DNA from: Parabacteroides sp.
GTDB lineage: Bacteria > Bacteroidota > Bacteroidia > Bacteroidales > Tannerellaceae
NCBI GenBank assembly: GCA_017937385.1
Contig: JAGBDR010000053.1
Coordinates: forward strand, 1 to 54,918
Direction: 5' to 3'
DNA length: 54,918 nt
Made by a program: the position numbers and the translations under genes. The notes under the pieces are model-generated. The model did not search any database. It saw only the letters and a list, made by a program, of their open reading frames with translations, and had not been told where the DNA came from. Below are positions 45,279 through 54,918 of the stretch, in pieces. How positions within the stretch are numbered: the first letter of the stretch is position 1; the number at the start of each line of letters is the position of its first letter.

Positions 45279-45851
45279 TCATTCTATATCAAGACTTGCC
45301 ATTTTTTTCTCCAGTATTGTCTGTTTATTGCTATCCCAATATTTACAATCAAGCTCAAAAAATGTAGAAGTATAAGGCATCGTCAGTTCTGTCTTGATCA
45401 CAATTATTTCAAACAAATTACTGATACTATCTAAACGTGCTATAAGATGATCATGTTTTATGCTTTGTATCTTTGAAGAAAGAAGAACTTCGTTTATTTG
45501 CTTTTTCAACTGATTTATCCCTGAGCAAAAGTTTTCATCTAAAAAAGACAATTCTTCATCTTGATAAATGTGAGCATACACATGAGGAGAGTTGTCAACC
45601 ATTTTTTTAACAGCACTTAAAACATCTACATAAGACTCCTGTGCATATAAAGTGGTGATTCCTTTTTTTGCTTGTAATGGATAGGCCATATCCGTCACGA
45701 CAATCCAATTACGATGTCCCAATAAAGGAAGTTTTTCCTTTAATTCGGTTTGCCAGTTCGTTTGACTTGAAACTGTATCTTCTTGTTTTTGAATACAGCT
45801 CCCAAATAAAAACAAATTAACAAACAATAGATACTTAATCAATTTATTCAT
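45279..45851 (-). CDS. Small lipoprotein, RbsD/FucU-like (tentative)
   Basis: This 190-residue protein has a lipoprotein signal (LLFVNLFLFGSC). The segment LLGHRNWIVVTDMAYPLQ resembles the GHGD-(x)-IVIADAxFP core of RbsD/FucU sugar mutarotases, where a His and an Asp act on the anomeric carbon; here H-R-N and T-D-M occupy those places. If right, it would be a surface or periplasmic sugar-anomerising protein, unusual because RbsD and FucU are cytoplasmic. Its start overlaps the GH116 stop by ATGA (45848-45851), so the two are translationally coupled. The assignment rests on one motif and is uncertain. Confidence 0.55.
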   Translation of the reverse strand: MNKLIKYLLFVNLFLFGSCIQKQEDTVSSQTNWQTELKEKLPLLGHRNWIVVTDMAYPLQAKKGITTLYAQESYVDVLSAVKKMVDNSPHVYAHIYQDEELSFLDENFCSGINQLKKQINEVLLSSKIQSIKHDHLIARLDSISNLFEIIVIKTELTMPYTSTFFELDCKYWDSNKQTILEKKMASLDIE

Positions 45852-48397
45852 AACTTTATCGTTCTTCTATTTCCTTCTTCCAAATCGAAATGTCTCAATT
45901 TCATATCCTTCTTATTACCGACAGTTAACGATTTCAAATGAAGTGAACCATTAAGAACTTCGATGGTCACATCATGATCGGTCACTTGGATCGTTCCCCA
46001 GGCGTAACCGTTACTCCAAAAATAGTTACCAGGACGGTCCGTTATTTTCAAACTTTTGTCAACACCTGAATATTGGAAATCACTTAAAGCGATAATAGCA
46101 GACCAACTTGCCATCGAACGGGCATAATGATGTCCACATTCCGGTTCGCTGAAAGGATTACGTTTGGCACCATCATGACGGTCACGGATAGCACGGATAC
46201 AAGTAAGCGCATCTTCTTCCATACCTTCGTAAAGCATTCCGGTGGCAGCGCAATATTCAAATCCCGTCATTACTTCAGCAAAGTACGGGAAGGGCACTTC
46301 CAAACGTCCTTTCGGCCAAGATGCCATAAGCAAGCCAGCCTCATTGCCCATTACGTAAGAACGCATATTATTGAAATGGCGGCTGAAATCTTTCACGAAG
46401 TTGTACTTCATGATATTACCCATCGTTGTTTGTATATTCGTTTTGTTTCCCAAATAACCCAATCCGCACAAATGGGCCATATATTGTCCGACCAACTGAT
46501 CGACCAGGCAACCTTTCCCTAATTGGAAACTTGGAACCTTTGTATCCGGATCGTTCATGTCCAGAAACTCGAATGTTTCCGGGTCAGTAATCTTATGTTC
46601 ATAATACTCACCATTGAACAGATTTTCGTCCATCCAATTACTCCCTTTCTCGAACAGCGTATGGCATTTAGTGGCAAAATCCCGGTCTTTCATAGCTATA
46701 GCCATCTTTTCAGCCGCCTTTAATGCACCCATATACCAGAAACCCATCTGCGGGTTAGGCCCGAAGTAGTTTACATCCATCGTGTTATGTTGCGAACCCT
46801 CCATAACACCGTCCTGGTCAGCATCCCAGCCCTTGTCCGTCCAAGCATAGGAGAGGACTCTCTTGACCTGTTCCCAGTTGTTTCCAAGAAAATCATTATC
46901 ACCCGAAAGTTGCCACTCGCGATACATCTTCATGATGCATCCCATCTGTCCATCGGCTGCCGCACTATTGCCTTTGTTCGCTTCCGAAAGTGGAAGAGAG
47001 GCACGGAAGTTCATCAATCCATTTTCTTTGGTGGCATAATTGAATTCCACATCACGCATGGTTTTTGCCAGTTCTCCGAAAAGGTAAGGAGTTGCCGTTT
47101 CATAATTCCAGACGTGAGTACAGGATCCGGCACATGAACCAAACCGGTCCATAACACCTTCCCACCCCATCAAGTGTCCACTGGGCAGACGAAATACGGT
47201 TTGTGAACGCAAAGTAGCCAAGTTAAACAGGGCAGCTTCTTTTACGACATCCGGATAAGAAGCATGAAGCAAGGCATTTACGAAAGATAGTGTCTTCTTT
47301 TCCAGTTCAGGCATTTGAGGGATGATCGTCTCTGCCGCTTTCCAAGCATCCGTATATTGATTGCAGTAATAGTTTCCAACTACCGTGGAAGACCAGGCTT
47401 TCCGGTTCGGAAAACTCCAGGTGATATAGAATGTAAACGTTTCCGTACTTTGAGGCGCTATCGTCTTTTTTACGGCCAGAGAAGCCATCGGGTCTTCATC
47501 TTCCTGTTTGTTCCGTTCGGTTAACATACCGTCTGCACTGAAATCGTCCCAAAAGTTTAGTATGCCGTTATTCCAGCTGTCGGCTTTGGACGAGGTACGA
47601 TAAGTTACTTTTCCGGTTGCCTGGGTCGTAAGGGCAACAGTTCCCCATGCCGGATCATTTTGGTCTACCCCATCCGAATACAAATAGAGTCCTTTTATTC
47701 CGTTGCTTTCGATGTATTTGTTTTTGTTGTCTTTTACTCCCATAGGGATATAATCACCTTTCCAGTCTGTACGGAATTGACTCCCGTCTTTACCTATGAA
47801 GTTACGCATGGAACCACATATCGCAACCTCCATCGGTTGATGGGTGGTATTGGTCACCTCATAAGAGAGAACGGCGACAGGCAATCCGCTGGCATCGGCA
47901 TCACCCGGAACAAGGGGATTAAAACCCTTTACCTTCACTTTCACAGGCAAATCTTTATCAGATAGATGAACCTGCCCGAATGGATAGGCAGCATCAAATG
48001 AAGCCTCTGCAAAGCGAGGTAAACCATGATGATTTACCGGTCGCCCTTCATAATGAAGATATTCCTGTGAATATAAAGAACCTGCCAATAATGTCGTAGT
48101 AGCTTCCTGATTTTGCGGTTTGGCATAAATGGCAAAGAAAGGGGCATTGTTACCGGTTGTCACCGTACTGTATTTCTTTGCCGGGACATTCATGATTTCC
48201 CAGTCGCGAAGTTCTCCCCGCCCCCCTAATGATACAGTACCGGTCCCGATGCCGCCTAACGGAAGCGCGATCTGGTAAAGATGTTCTTGATCGTATTTTT
48301 TCAACACTGGCCATTGTTGCGGCTTCCATTCCTGAGCTTGAATCGTTATAATGCCGGAAAGTACGATTCCTGTTACGATAAAATTGAGTTTGTTCAT
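45848..48397 (-). CDS. GH116 beta-glycosidase (GBA2-like)
   Basis: This 849-residue secreted protein has a signal peptide (MNKLNFIVTGIVLSGIITIQA). The N-terminal sandwich starts with ALPLGGIGTGTVSLGGRGELRDWEI, the signature of GBA2-type proteins. The (alpha/alpha)6 domain has SCTHVWNYETATPYLF, whose Glu (near residue 431) is the expected nucleophile, and HNTMDVNYFGPNPQMGFWY, whose Asp (near 540) is the expected acid/base. Known bacterial GH116 enzymes are beta-glucosidases or beta-xylosidases. It lies downstream of SusC/SusD beyond a weak terminator. Confidence 0.9.
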   Translation of the reverse strand: MNKLNFIVTGIVLSGIITIQAQEWKPQQWPVLKKYDQEHLYQIALPLGGIGTGTVSLGGRGELRDWEIMNVPAKKYSTVTTGNNAPFFAIYAKPQNQEATTTLLAGSLYSQEYLHYEGRPVNHHGLPRFAEASFDAAYPFGQVHLSDKDLPVKVKVKGFNPLVPGDADASGLPVAVLSYEVTNTTHQPMEVAICGSMRNFIGKDGSQFRTDWKGDYIPMGVKDNKNKYIESNGIKGLYLYSDGVDQNDPAWGTVALTTQATGKVTYRTSSKADSWNNGILNFWDDFSADGMLTERNKQEDEDPMASLAVKKTIAPQSTETFTFYITWSFPNRKAWSSTVVGNYYCNQYTDAWKAAETIIPQMPELEKKTLSFVNALLHASYPDVVKEAALFNLATLRSQTVFRLPSGHLMGWEGVMDRFGSCAGSCTHVWNYETATPYLFGELAKTMRDVEFNYATKENGLMNFRASLPLSEANKGNSAAADGQMGCIMKMYREWQLSGDNDFLGNNWEQVKRVLSYAWTDKGWDADQDGVMEGSQHNTMDVNYFGPNPQMGFWYMGALKAAEKMAIAMKDRDFATKCHTLFEKGSNWMDENLFNGEYYEHKITDPETFEFLDMNDPDTKVPSFQLGKGCLVDQLVGQYMAHLCGLGYLGNKTNIQTTMGNIMKYNFVKDFSRHFNNMRSYVMGNEAGLLMASWPKGRLEVPFPYFAEVMTGFEYCAATGMLYEGMEEDALTCIRAIRDRHDGAKRNPFSEPECGHHYARSMASWSAIIALSDFQYSGVDKSLKITDRPGNYFWSNGYAWGTIQVTDHDVTIEVLNGSLHLKSLTVGNKKDMKLRHFDLEEGNRRTIKL

Positions 48398-48417
48398 GTG
48401 TGAAATATAGTTTATTT

Positions 48418-48446
48418 AAAAGACCGGCTCTATGACCGGTCTTTTT
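48418..48446 (-). terminator. Weak terminator/attenuator between SusD and GH116
   Basis: AAAAGACCGG and CCGGTCTTTT form a 10-bp stem with an 8-nt loop between the SusD stop (48461) and the GH116 start (48397). On the minus strand the T-run is short (TCTTTTAAAT), so read-through is likely, giving more SusC/SusD than enzyme mRNA. Confidence 0.7.
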
Positions 48447-48460
48447 AGTTTTTACATAGA

Positions 48461-50092
48461 TTACCAATTCGGATTTTGTCCTAAATTGGGATTTTTATCT
48501 CTTGCAGATTGAGGTATCGGCCAGAGGTAATGCTTACTTGCATCAAAAGTACGTTTTTGTCCCAAGAATTGTTCTACAGTATAGTCTCCAATAGGAACCT
48601 TTTCATCCTTATTGATACCATACCCAGGTTCATTTAGAACTTTTTCCGCAGTTTTCCAACGAAGAATATCAAAATAACGTTTATGTTCCGCTACGAATTC
48701 GTGTCGTCTTTCTTCCCGAATCTTTTCCCTCATAGCTTCCTGGTTGCCGATCAACTTATCTACTCCCGGTAATTCAGCACGTTCACGCACTTGATTGACA
48801 GCCCATGCAATTTGTGAATTACTTGGATCATATTCATTAAGTGCTTCTGCATAAATTAGAAGAACTTCCGCATATCTGTATAAACTGAAATTTGTCCATG
48901 AAGCATCCGGTTTAGTCAATTCCTGAGAATTATATTTCAAATACATATAACCAGTTATACCACCCCCTTCATGGTTGATTCTTTCATCTTTATTATATGC
49001 AGGATGAGGCATATAAGGTTCGTGAGATCCATTGGGACGTAAACATTCGTAACCGGGCAGGAAGAAAGTCTTTTTTAAACGGGCATCTCTATTCTCCCAC
49101 GGATTATTTACGTCATACAAATCCGATTCATAAATGCTCTTTCCATCTGTCATTTCGTATGAATCTACCAGCTGGCGGGTTGGACAAAAACTGGCCCATC
49201 CCTGCCCGGTTATACCTGTTCCTGCCGGAGAAGCCAAGATCGGCAACATATGCGTTTTCTCGTCTTCCTTGTATTGAAAAGCCAATATCACTTCTTTGTT
49301 GTTATTATTAGCTTCCGATTTGAATATATAGGCGAAATCATCTTCTAAGCCATATAAACCCAGGTCAATAACTTGTTTTGCAGCATTGGCTGCTTCTTTC
49401 CAAAGATTAGTTGCATCCTGCCCGTTATGGAATTTAGCATAACTTGCCATATCCAAATACATATCAGCCTTTAGAGTCAGAGCTGCACCTTTTGTAATAC
49501 GTCCGATATCATCACCGGAATAGGTTTCCGGTAAATAATCAATCGCTTTATTTATGTTTTCAAGTGCATAGTCTAATACTTCTTGTTTAGAAGAACGAGG
49601 CAATGCAGATTCTTCCAAATCAATCGGCTTTTCTTTGATCAATGGGATATCACCAAAATGACGCGTCATTCGATAATAACGTAATGCCAATATAAAACGA
49701 GCCTCTCCTTCAAAACGTTTCTTTTTAGCCTCATCGATTTCCATATCTTTCAAACGATCTAAGTAGTAAAGGATTCTACGAATATAATCATACCTCCATT
49801 CTTCGGAAAGATAACCGGTTGCCGCATTGTGTGAGCCTTGGCAAATATACCCCAATCCACTCTCTCCCCAAGCGTTTGTCATCAACGAATTATCACTTTG
49901 ACAGTCACGCCAGAAATCACGAGAATCAGGCAACAACGGGTATAAAGCATTTACACCTGTTTGTGCATCCGCTTCCGTTTTCCAAAAGGTATTTTCCGAA
50001 GCCTGGGAAAGAGGATCTCTATCTAAGAAATCAGAACAACTGCCGAATGTCAGGGCAGAAACTAATAAAAATGCGATACTATATTGTTTCAT
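48461..50092 (-). CDS. SusD/RagB-family surface glycan-binding lipoprotein
   Basis: This 543-residue lipoprotein has a lipobox (LLVSALTFGSC) and the SusD start CSDFLDRDPLSQASENTFWKT. Helical TPR-like parts include RFEGEARFILALRYYRMTRHFGDIPL and VLLIYAEALNEYDPSNSQIAWAVNQVRERA, and the end HYLWPIPQSARDKNPNLGQNPNW is a common SusD C-terminus. It captures the PUL's glycan at the cell surface and delivers it to the SusC partner, whose stop is 5 bp upstream in transcription order. Confidence 0.96.
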   Translation of the reverse strand: MKQYSIAFLLVSALTFGSCSDFLDRDPLSQASENTFWKTEADAQTGVNALYPLLPDSRDFWRDCQSDNSLMTNAWGESGLGYICQGSHNAATGYLSEEWRYDYIRRILYYLDRLKDMEIDEAKKKRFEGEARFILALRYYRMTRHFGDIPLIKEKPIDLEESALPRSSKQEVLDYALENINKAIDYLPETYSGDDIGRITKGAALTLKADMYLDMASYAKFHNGQDATNLWKEAANAAKQVIDLGLYGLEDDFAYIFKSEANNNNKEVILAFQYKEDEKTHMLPILASPAGTGITGQGWASFCPTRQLVDSYEMTDGKSIYESDLYDVNNPWENRDARLKKTFFLPGYECLRPNGSHEPYMPHPAYNKDERINHEGGGITGYMYLKYNSQELTKPDASWTNFSLYRYAEVLLIYAEALNEYDPSNSQIAWAVNQVRERAELPGVDKLIGNQEAMREKIREERRHEFVAEHKRYFDILRWKTAEKVLNEPGYGINKDEKVPIGDYTVEQFLGQKRTFDASKHYLWPIPQSARDKNPNLGQNPNW

Positions 50093-50097
50093 GATTT

Positions 50098-53000
50098 TTA
50101 AAATTGAAGATTAAAACCAAATGAGAATGTTCTTGACAACGGATACCAGCCTCCTTCCGGATCAAATCCATCATATCCGGTGATAGTAGCCAAGTTTTGT
50201 CCAGATAGATATAATCTCAAATATTTGATATTTACACGTTCCAACACACTTTTCGGAATAGTATAACCAACCTGTATATTCTGAATCTTCAGATAGTCGG
50301 CTGTTCGCAACCAAAAACTATTATATCTTGAATCATAATCATTAGATGTATTGGACAATGTCAGACGTGGATAAGAAGCGTTCGGATTACTTTCACTCCA
50401 TGCGTCCAAATGCATCGGCCGTGCATTGTCTGTCAGATAAAATGCCCATCCCTCATATCCTTGAAGATATTTTTTTATATTTAATTTGCCATACATATTC
50501 ATAGAAAAATCAAAATCCTTATACCCAAATGAAAGATTCATACCAAAATTAACAGGTATTTTACGATTGAGTACAACACGGTCTTCACCATCAATCTTTT
50601 TGTCTCCGTTTTGATCTTTATACTTAATATTACCAGGCAATACATTTCCTTGATTTGGAGAATTGGCTATTTCTTCCTCACTCTGGAATAGACCGATTGC
50701 TTCGTAACCGAATGGCAATTGATACCGGTCATTCAAATAAGTTACAGAATTCCCTTCAATCCATTTTTCAGAATTTCCCATTTCCAATACTTTATTTTTA
50801 GAATAGCTGAAATTGACATCTACTCCCCAACGGAAATCATTTTTACCATCCTGATAGCTGGTCATAATCTCCATTCCTTCATTTCTCATTTTCAACAAAT
50901 TGGATAATGGTGCAGACAATCCAAATTCACCCGGCACAGGAGGTGTGTACAAAATATCAGTTCTCTTATTAATAAAATAATCGGCTGATAATTTTATACG
51001 CTGTTCTAACCATCCAAAATCAATACCGAAGTTACTCATCTTGGCTTTTTCCCACGTTATGTTAGGATTAATGGCAACACTATTATAAGCACCACCGACC
51101 AATTTATTATTGAATGTGTAAATTTTAGGATTATAACTTAAAACTTGCGATGTAGCATAGTAACCTACTTTTTCAGCATCTCCTAAAATACCCCATGACG
51201 CTCTGATTTTCAATTCTGATAACCAATCGGATGTCACATCCATAAAAGATTCACGATGTAGATTCCAACCCGCAGAAAAAGACGGGAAAGCCCCCCAACG
51301 ATGTCCTTCTGCAAAACGGGAAGAACCATCACCACGAACACTTGCTTCAAATAGATATTTACCTTGATAATCATAGTTTAAGCGGCCGAACCAAGATTGG
51401 ACAGCCACATCTTGGGCGTTACCTCCGTTTTGTTTATTTGTATTACCGGTATCCAACACATCTATACCGGCAAAAGGCATATCTTCTCTGGATGCCCAGA
51501 AATTTTCTGTTTTGTAATATTCTTGTGAATAACCGGCCAATACTTTGAAATTGTGATTGTCGGATATTTTAAAAGAATAATCGGATGTAAACTGTAACTG
51601 TGTGCGGAAGTTATACGAGTTTGTTTCCTTCAATGAAGAAACTCTGTTTTCTGTTCTAGCTATATTCCCTTCTTTGTCATACAGATAATAAGTATTTACT
51701 CTGTTTTTTGTTGTTGTATTTTGAGAATATGTAGCAACACTTCCTTTTATATTCCAATCTTTTAAAGGAGAGTAAGTGACATCGAAAATAGCCATCATCT
51801 CTTTATGTCTTTCTTTGGAATATCCGGATTCATTAACACCTGCAATCGGGTTACTTCCCATTGCACCACCGGCAGCATATGAACCGTCAGAATTAAAAAT
51901 AGGTGTAACAGGTGAGATACGTGCAGCCGATGTCTGCCAAATGGTTGTTCCGCCATTCGGATTTTGGATATTTGTTTGTGTATACTGTAAGCTGGCGTGT
52001 GCTTCCAGATTTTTTAATATTTGGAAACGCATATCTGGTTTGAATACCAAACGATTGTAGTTATTGTTCGGTAAGTTACCTTCCTGATAGTCGTTAGATA
52101 CGGAGAAACGATAGGAAATAGCTTTTTCTTTACCGGATACTGCTATATGTGTATTGTTGATAACGGTATTTTTTTTGTAGATTTCTTTATACCATTTATT
52201 ATCTGCATATTTACCGGCATGTAAATCTTGAATACCTTGCTCTCCGTAAACCGCTTCTTTTCCATCATTGATCATGGCCTGGTCATACAAACGCATGAAA
52301 TCTTCTGCTCCGACAAAGTCTAATTTGAATTGCGGGTTCTGTATACCTATGTTGCTGGAAAATTCAACGACAGGACGATCGGTTGCTTTAGCCGTCTTGG
52401 TGGTTACCAGAATAACACCGTTTGCAGCGCGAGAACCATAAATTGCTGCTGATGCCGCATCTTTTAATACAGATACACTTTCGATATCATTGGGATTCAA
52501 TGTATAGATATTGCCAGGCATGCCATCAATCAGTACTAAAACACCGGAACTACCTCCAATGGTAGATGTTCCACGGATATTAATACTGGCTCCAGAGCCG
52601 GCAGCTCCACTGCCTTTCGTTACAGCCATACCAGGAACAGAACTTGACAATAATTCTTGTACATTGGTAACTGGGCGTGATTTCAACACTTCATCTGTTT
52701 TAATCGTACCGATTGCTCCAGTCAAATTTACTTTTTTCTGTGTACCAAAACCTACGACTACAACTTCATCCAAAGCCTGTGAATCTTCTTTTAAAGTGAT
52801 GGCCAAGTTGGTTCGATTACCAACTTTTATCTCCTGTGAAGTATAACCAATGTATGAAATGACAATAATACCATTTTCCGATATATTTTCCAAGTTAAAA
52901 TTACCATCTATATCAGTAATCGTACCATTGGTAGTTCCCTTTACAGATACATTCGCCCCAATCACAGGCTCTCCATTCTGATCTTTGACAACGCCTGTTA

Positions 53001-53409
53001 CTGTTTTTTTCGTTTGTTGCGAAATGGGTGATTCCACCGACAGAATAATCTTCTTATCCACCACCGAATAACGTACGTTCGTCCCGGCAAAGACATTGTC
53101 CAGCACCTTGAAGATGTCACTCTTTTTCGTACTCACGGAAACACGGCGGTTTAAATCGACATGTTTCGTATTGAAAAAGAACGAGAACTCCGACTGGTTT
53201 TCAATTTCATCTAAAACTGTTTGGACCGTCTGGTTCTGGATGTTCAAACTGACAGTCGCTTTTTGTGCATAGCTGTTCGTGGCTTGTGCCAAACCGATGG
53301 AACAGAATAACAAGAATATGTATAGCTTCATAACTCTTGGAATTTTGTTTAAGGTAAACCAAAATAACTCTGGTACCCAAAACAATTGGGTAATAAAATG
53401 TTTTTGCAT
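50098..53409 (-). CDS. SusC/RagA-family transporter with STN signalling domain
   Basis: This protein of about 1103 residues has a hydrophobic signal near VMKLYIFLLFCSIGLAQA, an STN domain (VSLNIQNQTVQTVLDEIENQ, FFFNTKHVDLNRRVSVSTKK, about residues 50-120) that contacts FecR-type anti-sigma factors, and a carboxypeptidase-like domain (VTGVVKDQNGEPVIGANVSV). The SusC signature ALDEVVVVGFGTQKKVNLTG follows, then a plug (VLVLIDGMPGNIYTLNPNDI) and a barrel ending RTFSFGFNLQF. The start at 53409 is kept because similar proteins often have a short leader ending in RVMKL; the ATG at 53331 is the alternative. With FecR upstream, expression should respond to its own ligand. Confidence 0.95.
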   Translation of the reverse strand: MQKHFITQLFWVPELFWFTLNKIPRVMKLYIFLLFCSIGLAQATNSYAQKATVSLNIQNQTVQTVLDEIENQSEFSFFFNTKHVDLNRRVSVSTKKSDIFKVLDNVFAGTNVRYSVVDKKIILSVESPISQQTKKTVTGVVKDQNGEPVIGANVSVKGTTNGTITDIDGNFNLENISENGIIVISYIGYTSQEIKVGNRTNLAITLKEDSQALDEVVVVGFGTQKKVNLTGAIGTIKTDEVLKSRPVTNVQELLSSSVPGMAVTKGSGAAGSGASINIRGTSTIGGSSGVLVLIDGMPGNIYTLNPNDIESVSVLKDAASAAIYGSRAANGVILVTTKTAKATDRPVVEFSSNIGIQNPQFKLDFVGAEDFMRLYDQAMINDGKEAVYGEQGIQDLHAGKYADNKWYKEIYKKNTVINNTHIAVSGKEKAISYRFSVSNDYQEGNLPNNNYNRLVFKPDMRFQILKNLEAHASLQYTQTNIQNPNGGTTIWQTSAARISPVTPIFNSDGSYAAGGAMGSNPIAGVNESGYSKERHKEMMAIFDVTYSPLKDWNIKGSVATYSQNTTTKNRVNTYYLYDKEGNIARTENRVSSLKETNSYNFRTQLQFTSDYSFKISDNHNFKVLAGYSQEYYKTENFWASREDMPFAGIDVLDTGNTNKQNGGNAQDVAVQSWFGRLNYDYQGKYLFEASVRGDGSSRFAEGHRWGAFPSFSAGWNLHRESFMDVTSDWLSELKIRASWGILGDAEKVGYYATSQVLSYNPKIYTFNNKLVGGAYNSVAINPNITWEKAKMSNFGIDFGWLEQRIKLSADYFINKRTDILYTPPVPGEFGLSAPLSNLLKMRNEGMEIMTSYQDGKNDFRWGVDVNFSYSKNKVLEMGNSEKWIEGNSVTYLNDRYQLPFGYEAIGLFQSEEEIANSPNQGNVLPGNIKYKDQNGDKKIDGEDRVVLNRKIPVNFGMNLSFGYKDFDFSMNMYGKLNIKKYLQGYEGWAFYLTDNARPMHLDAWSESNPNASYPRLTLSNTSNDYDSRYNSFWLRTADYLKIQNIQVGYTIPKSVLERVNIKYLRLYLSGQNLATITGYDGFDPEGGWYPLSRTFSFGFNLQF

Positions 53410-53488
53410 AACTTTGTAGTGATCTAATTAATAAAAAATGATTTGTTACTGCTTGTCGCCAAACAAGCGTTTTAAAGTCAATTCATTT

Positions 53489-53522
53489 CATCCGGAAGAA
53501 TACGCCAATATTTTTCCGGATG
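53489..53522. promoter_or_regulatory. Hairpin between FecR and SusC
   Basis: CATCCGGAA (53489-53497) and TTCCGGATG (53514-53522) form a perfect 9-bp stem with a 16-nt loop between the FecR stop and the SusC start. The T-run (TTTTCTTT) follows on the plus strand, not on the transcribed strand, so it is more likely an mRNA-stability or attenuation element than a terminator. Confidence 0.55.
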
Positions 53523-53562
53523 TTTTCTTTAAGGAGGTCTGTTTTTCATGTTTACTTGATTT

Positions 53563-54588
53563 TTAATAGATTTCTATTCTCGTTTTCTCATGCATGGCAT
53601 CCTGCGTATCCAAATAACGCCATTTGATATTAGACGATATTTTGAAAATCTCCAAGATACGTTCCAACCGTTGATGGCTGAAAGAACCGGTAAACGCTTC
53701 ACTTCGCAGACGGTCGTTAGACAATACGAAAGTTACATTAAACCGCTTTTCCAACATCCGTAACGCTTCGGGCAGAGGGGTTGCCTGAAAAACAATCTTT
53801 CCGTCTTTCCAAGCAATCTCCGACTCACCATTCGTGTCGGTCAGTTGTATGCGGGAAGAGGAAGAATCATAAACCAATTTCTGTCCGGGTTTCATTGATA
53901 CGGCTACGGAACGCCGGTTCTTCCTATAATCGAAACGGACTTTCCCTTCAATCAAGGTCGTAGAGACAAAGGCGTCTTTCTCGAATGCTTCGACGTTAAA
54001 AGAAGTACCCAGCACCTCTATTTTTGTTTCATGAGGAGCCGTGATGACAAAACCATGTTCCGGATCTTTCTGCACCTCAAAAAAAGCCTCTCCCTGCAAA
54101 GTCACCCTTCTTTTGTCCTGATCGAAGAAAGACGGATAGGTCAATGTAGACTCAGAATTGAGGTGAACGACAGAACCGTCCGGCAGATGAACCGTAGTCG
54201 TCATACCCGGATTCGTCTTTACTTCAATCATCTGCGCGACTTCAACCGGACGAGGTTTCAGATTCTGTATGCCAAAAGCTATCAAAAGAGGCATGAACAG
54301 AATGGCTGCAACCCGTTGCAGCCAAGTAACCACGGTTACTTTAGGACGAATCGTTCTGGGGCTCATCTTTTGGCAAACGGAAGACAATGCTTTCTCCGTA
54401 TCCACTTTCGATAATACCTGCATCGTATCTGTTACCAGATAAAGAGTATGGATTTGCTTGGCAATCCGATAGTTTTCCTCCGATTGCTTGATCCATTCCT
54501 CAACTTGCCGGCATTCCTCGGCGGTCGCTTCGCCGGAACAATAGCGGGGAAGAAGAGGCTCTATTATATCTGTATTCGGTGTTTCCAT
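53563..54588 (-). CDS. FecR-family anti-sigma factor
   Basis: This 341-residue protein spans the inner membrane once. The cytoplasmic N-terminus (IIEPLLPRYCSGEATAEECRQ) binds an ECF sigma factor, a transmembrane helix follows (WLQRVAAILFMPLLIAFGI), and the periplasmic FecR domain shows TTVHLPDGSVVHLNSESTLTY and RVTLQGEAFFEVQKDP. The C-terminal DUF4974-type part has IVFQATPLPEALRMLEKRFN and ends TRIEIY. It should receive the signal from the STN domain of the SusC encoded 154 bp downstream. The ATG at 54588 is preferred to a TTG at 54621. No ECF sigma gene lies in the 230 bp between it and the 5S rRNA gene, which is unusual. Confidence 0.93.
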   Translation of the reverse strand: METPNTDIIEPLLPRYCSGEATAEECRQVEEWIKQSEENYRIAKQIHTLYLVTDTMQVLSKVDTEKALSSVCQKMSPRTIRPKVTVVTWLQRVAAILFMPLLIAFGIQNLKPRPVEVAQMIEVKTNPGMTTTVHLPDGSVVHLNSESTLTYPSFFDQDKRRVTLQGEAFFEVQKDPEHGFVITAPHETKIEVLGTSFNVEAFEKDAFVSTTLIEGKVRFDYRKNRRSVAVSMKPGQKLVYDSSSSRIQLTDTNGESEIAWKDGKIVFQATPLPEALRMLEKRFNVTFVLSNDRLRSEAFTGSFSHQRLERILEIFKISSNIKWRYLDTQDAMHEKTRIEIY

Positions 54589-54774
54589 ACCTGTTTTTAT
54601 CCTTGTTTGTTTATTAGACAAGAGAAACCAAACGGATTCCTAAACGAAAATCCACTTTTTTTCAATATTTTCTAAAAAAACTTTGGTTCATCCGACATTA
54701 GAAATCCACAAAACAAAAATAAACCAAAGACCAATAAAGTATTTATGAAAAGTCCGAACCACCCGCTATAAACA

Positions 54775-54808
54775 CAAAAAAAGCCGACCCCCATTGGAAT
54801 CGGCTTTC
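54775..54808 (-). terminator. Terminator of the rRNA operon
   Basis: On the minus strand AAAGCCGATTCC pairs with GGGTCGGCTTTTTTT, ending in a T-run, about 12 bp past the 3' end of the 5S rRNA gene. Confidence 0.85.
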
Positions 54809-54819
54809 TTAACTAAAAA

Positions 54820-54918
<99 letters not shown>

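Overview
The window looks like a chromosomal segment of a gut-type Bacteroidales bacterium, most likely Parabacteroides or a close relative. The evidence is two SusC/SusD pairs, a FecR anti-sigma factor, a type III glutamine synthetase, DUF5916 and GH116 proteins, and -7 boxes of the Bacteroidetes form TAnnTTTG before several genes. The genus is inferred; order-level placement is firm. No tRNA, CRISPR array, complete insertion sequence or recombinase gene was seen.

Layout. 1-11.5 kb is mostly core: the first codons of an AAA-ATPase/nuclease gene, mnmA, a RelB/YafQ-type toxin-antitoxin pair, a DUF5916 outer-membrane protein, prs, a GH13 alpha-amylase-family enzyme, a patatin-like phospholipase and glnN-type glutamine synthetase. 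11.6-16.85 kb holds a SusC/SusD pair. Its upstream region is enclosed by a perfect 20-bp inverted repeat, the arrangement expected of an invertible (phase-variable) promoter.

16.85-23.5 kb is a visibly AT-rich island that reads as a RiPP (ribosomally made, modified peptide) cluster. Its order is a Bacteroides-type promoter, a 49-residue Cys-rich precursor with a double-glycine leader, an intercistronic hairpin, a radical SAM/SPASM maturase, an outer-membrane barrel protein, a C39-peptidase ABC exporter, and the first 62 codons of an HlyD-type adaptor. The adaptor stops exactly where the base composition returns to that of the host. This is the most interesting system in the window. A plug-domain protein and a 223-bp imperfect palindrome follow.

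25.8-54.6 kb, all on the minus strand, is a large polysaccharide utilization locus. In transcription order it holds FecR, SusC (with STN domain), SusD, GH116, an RbsD/FucU-like lipoprotein, then an interruption by Rpn-family and AAA-ATPase/PD-(D/E)XK genes, then GH3, GH43-CBM6, DUF5054, GH43, a six-hairpin-like protein, an unrecognised lipoprotein, GH43 with F5/8C, and GH3. The enzymes are mostly exo-acting (beta-xylosidase, arabinofuranosidase and beta-glucosidase types) with no recognisable endo-xylanase, so the substrate is probably a side-chain-rich plant glycan or oligosaccharide; this is inference. One GH43 gene carries an in-frame stop just before the end of its CBM6 domain. The window ends in a 5S rRNA gene and its terminator, leaving FecR without a neighbouring sigma factor.
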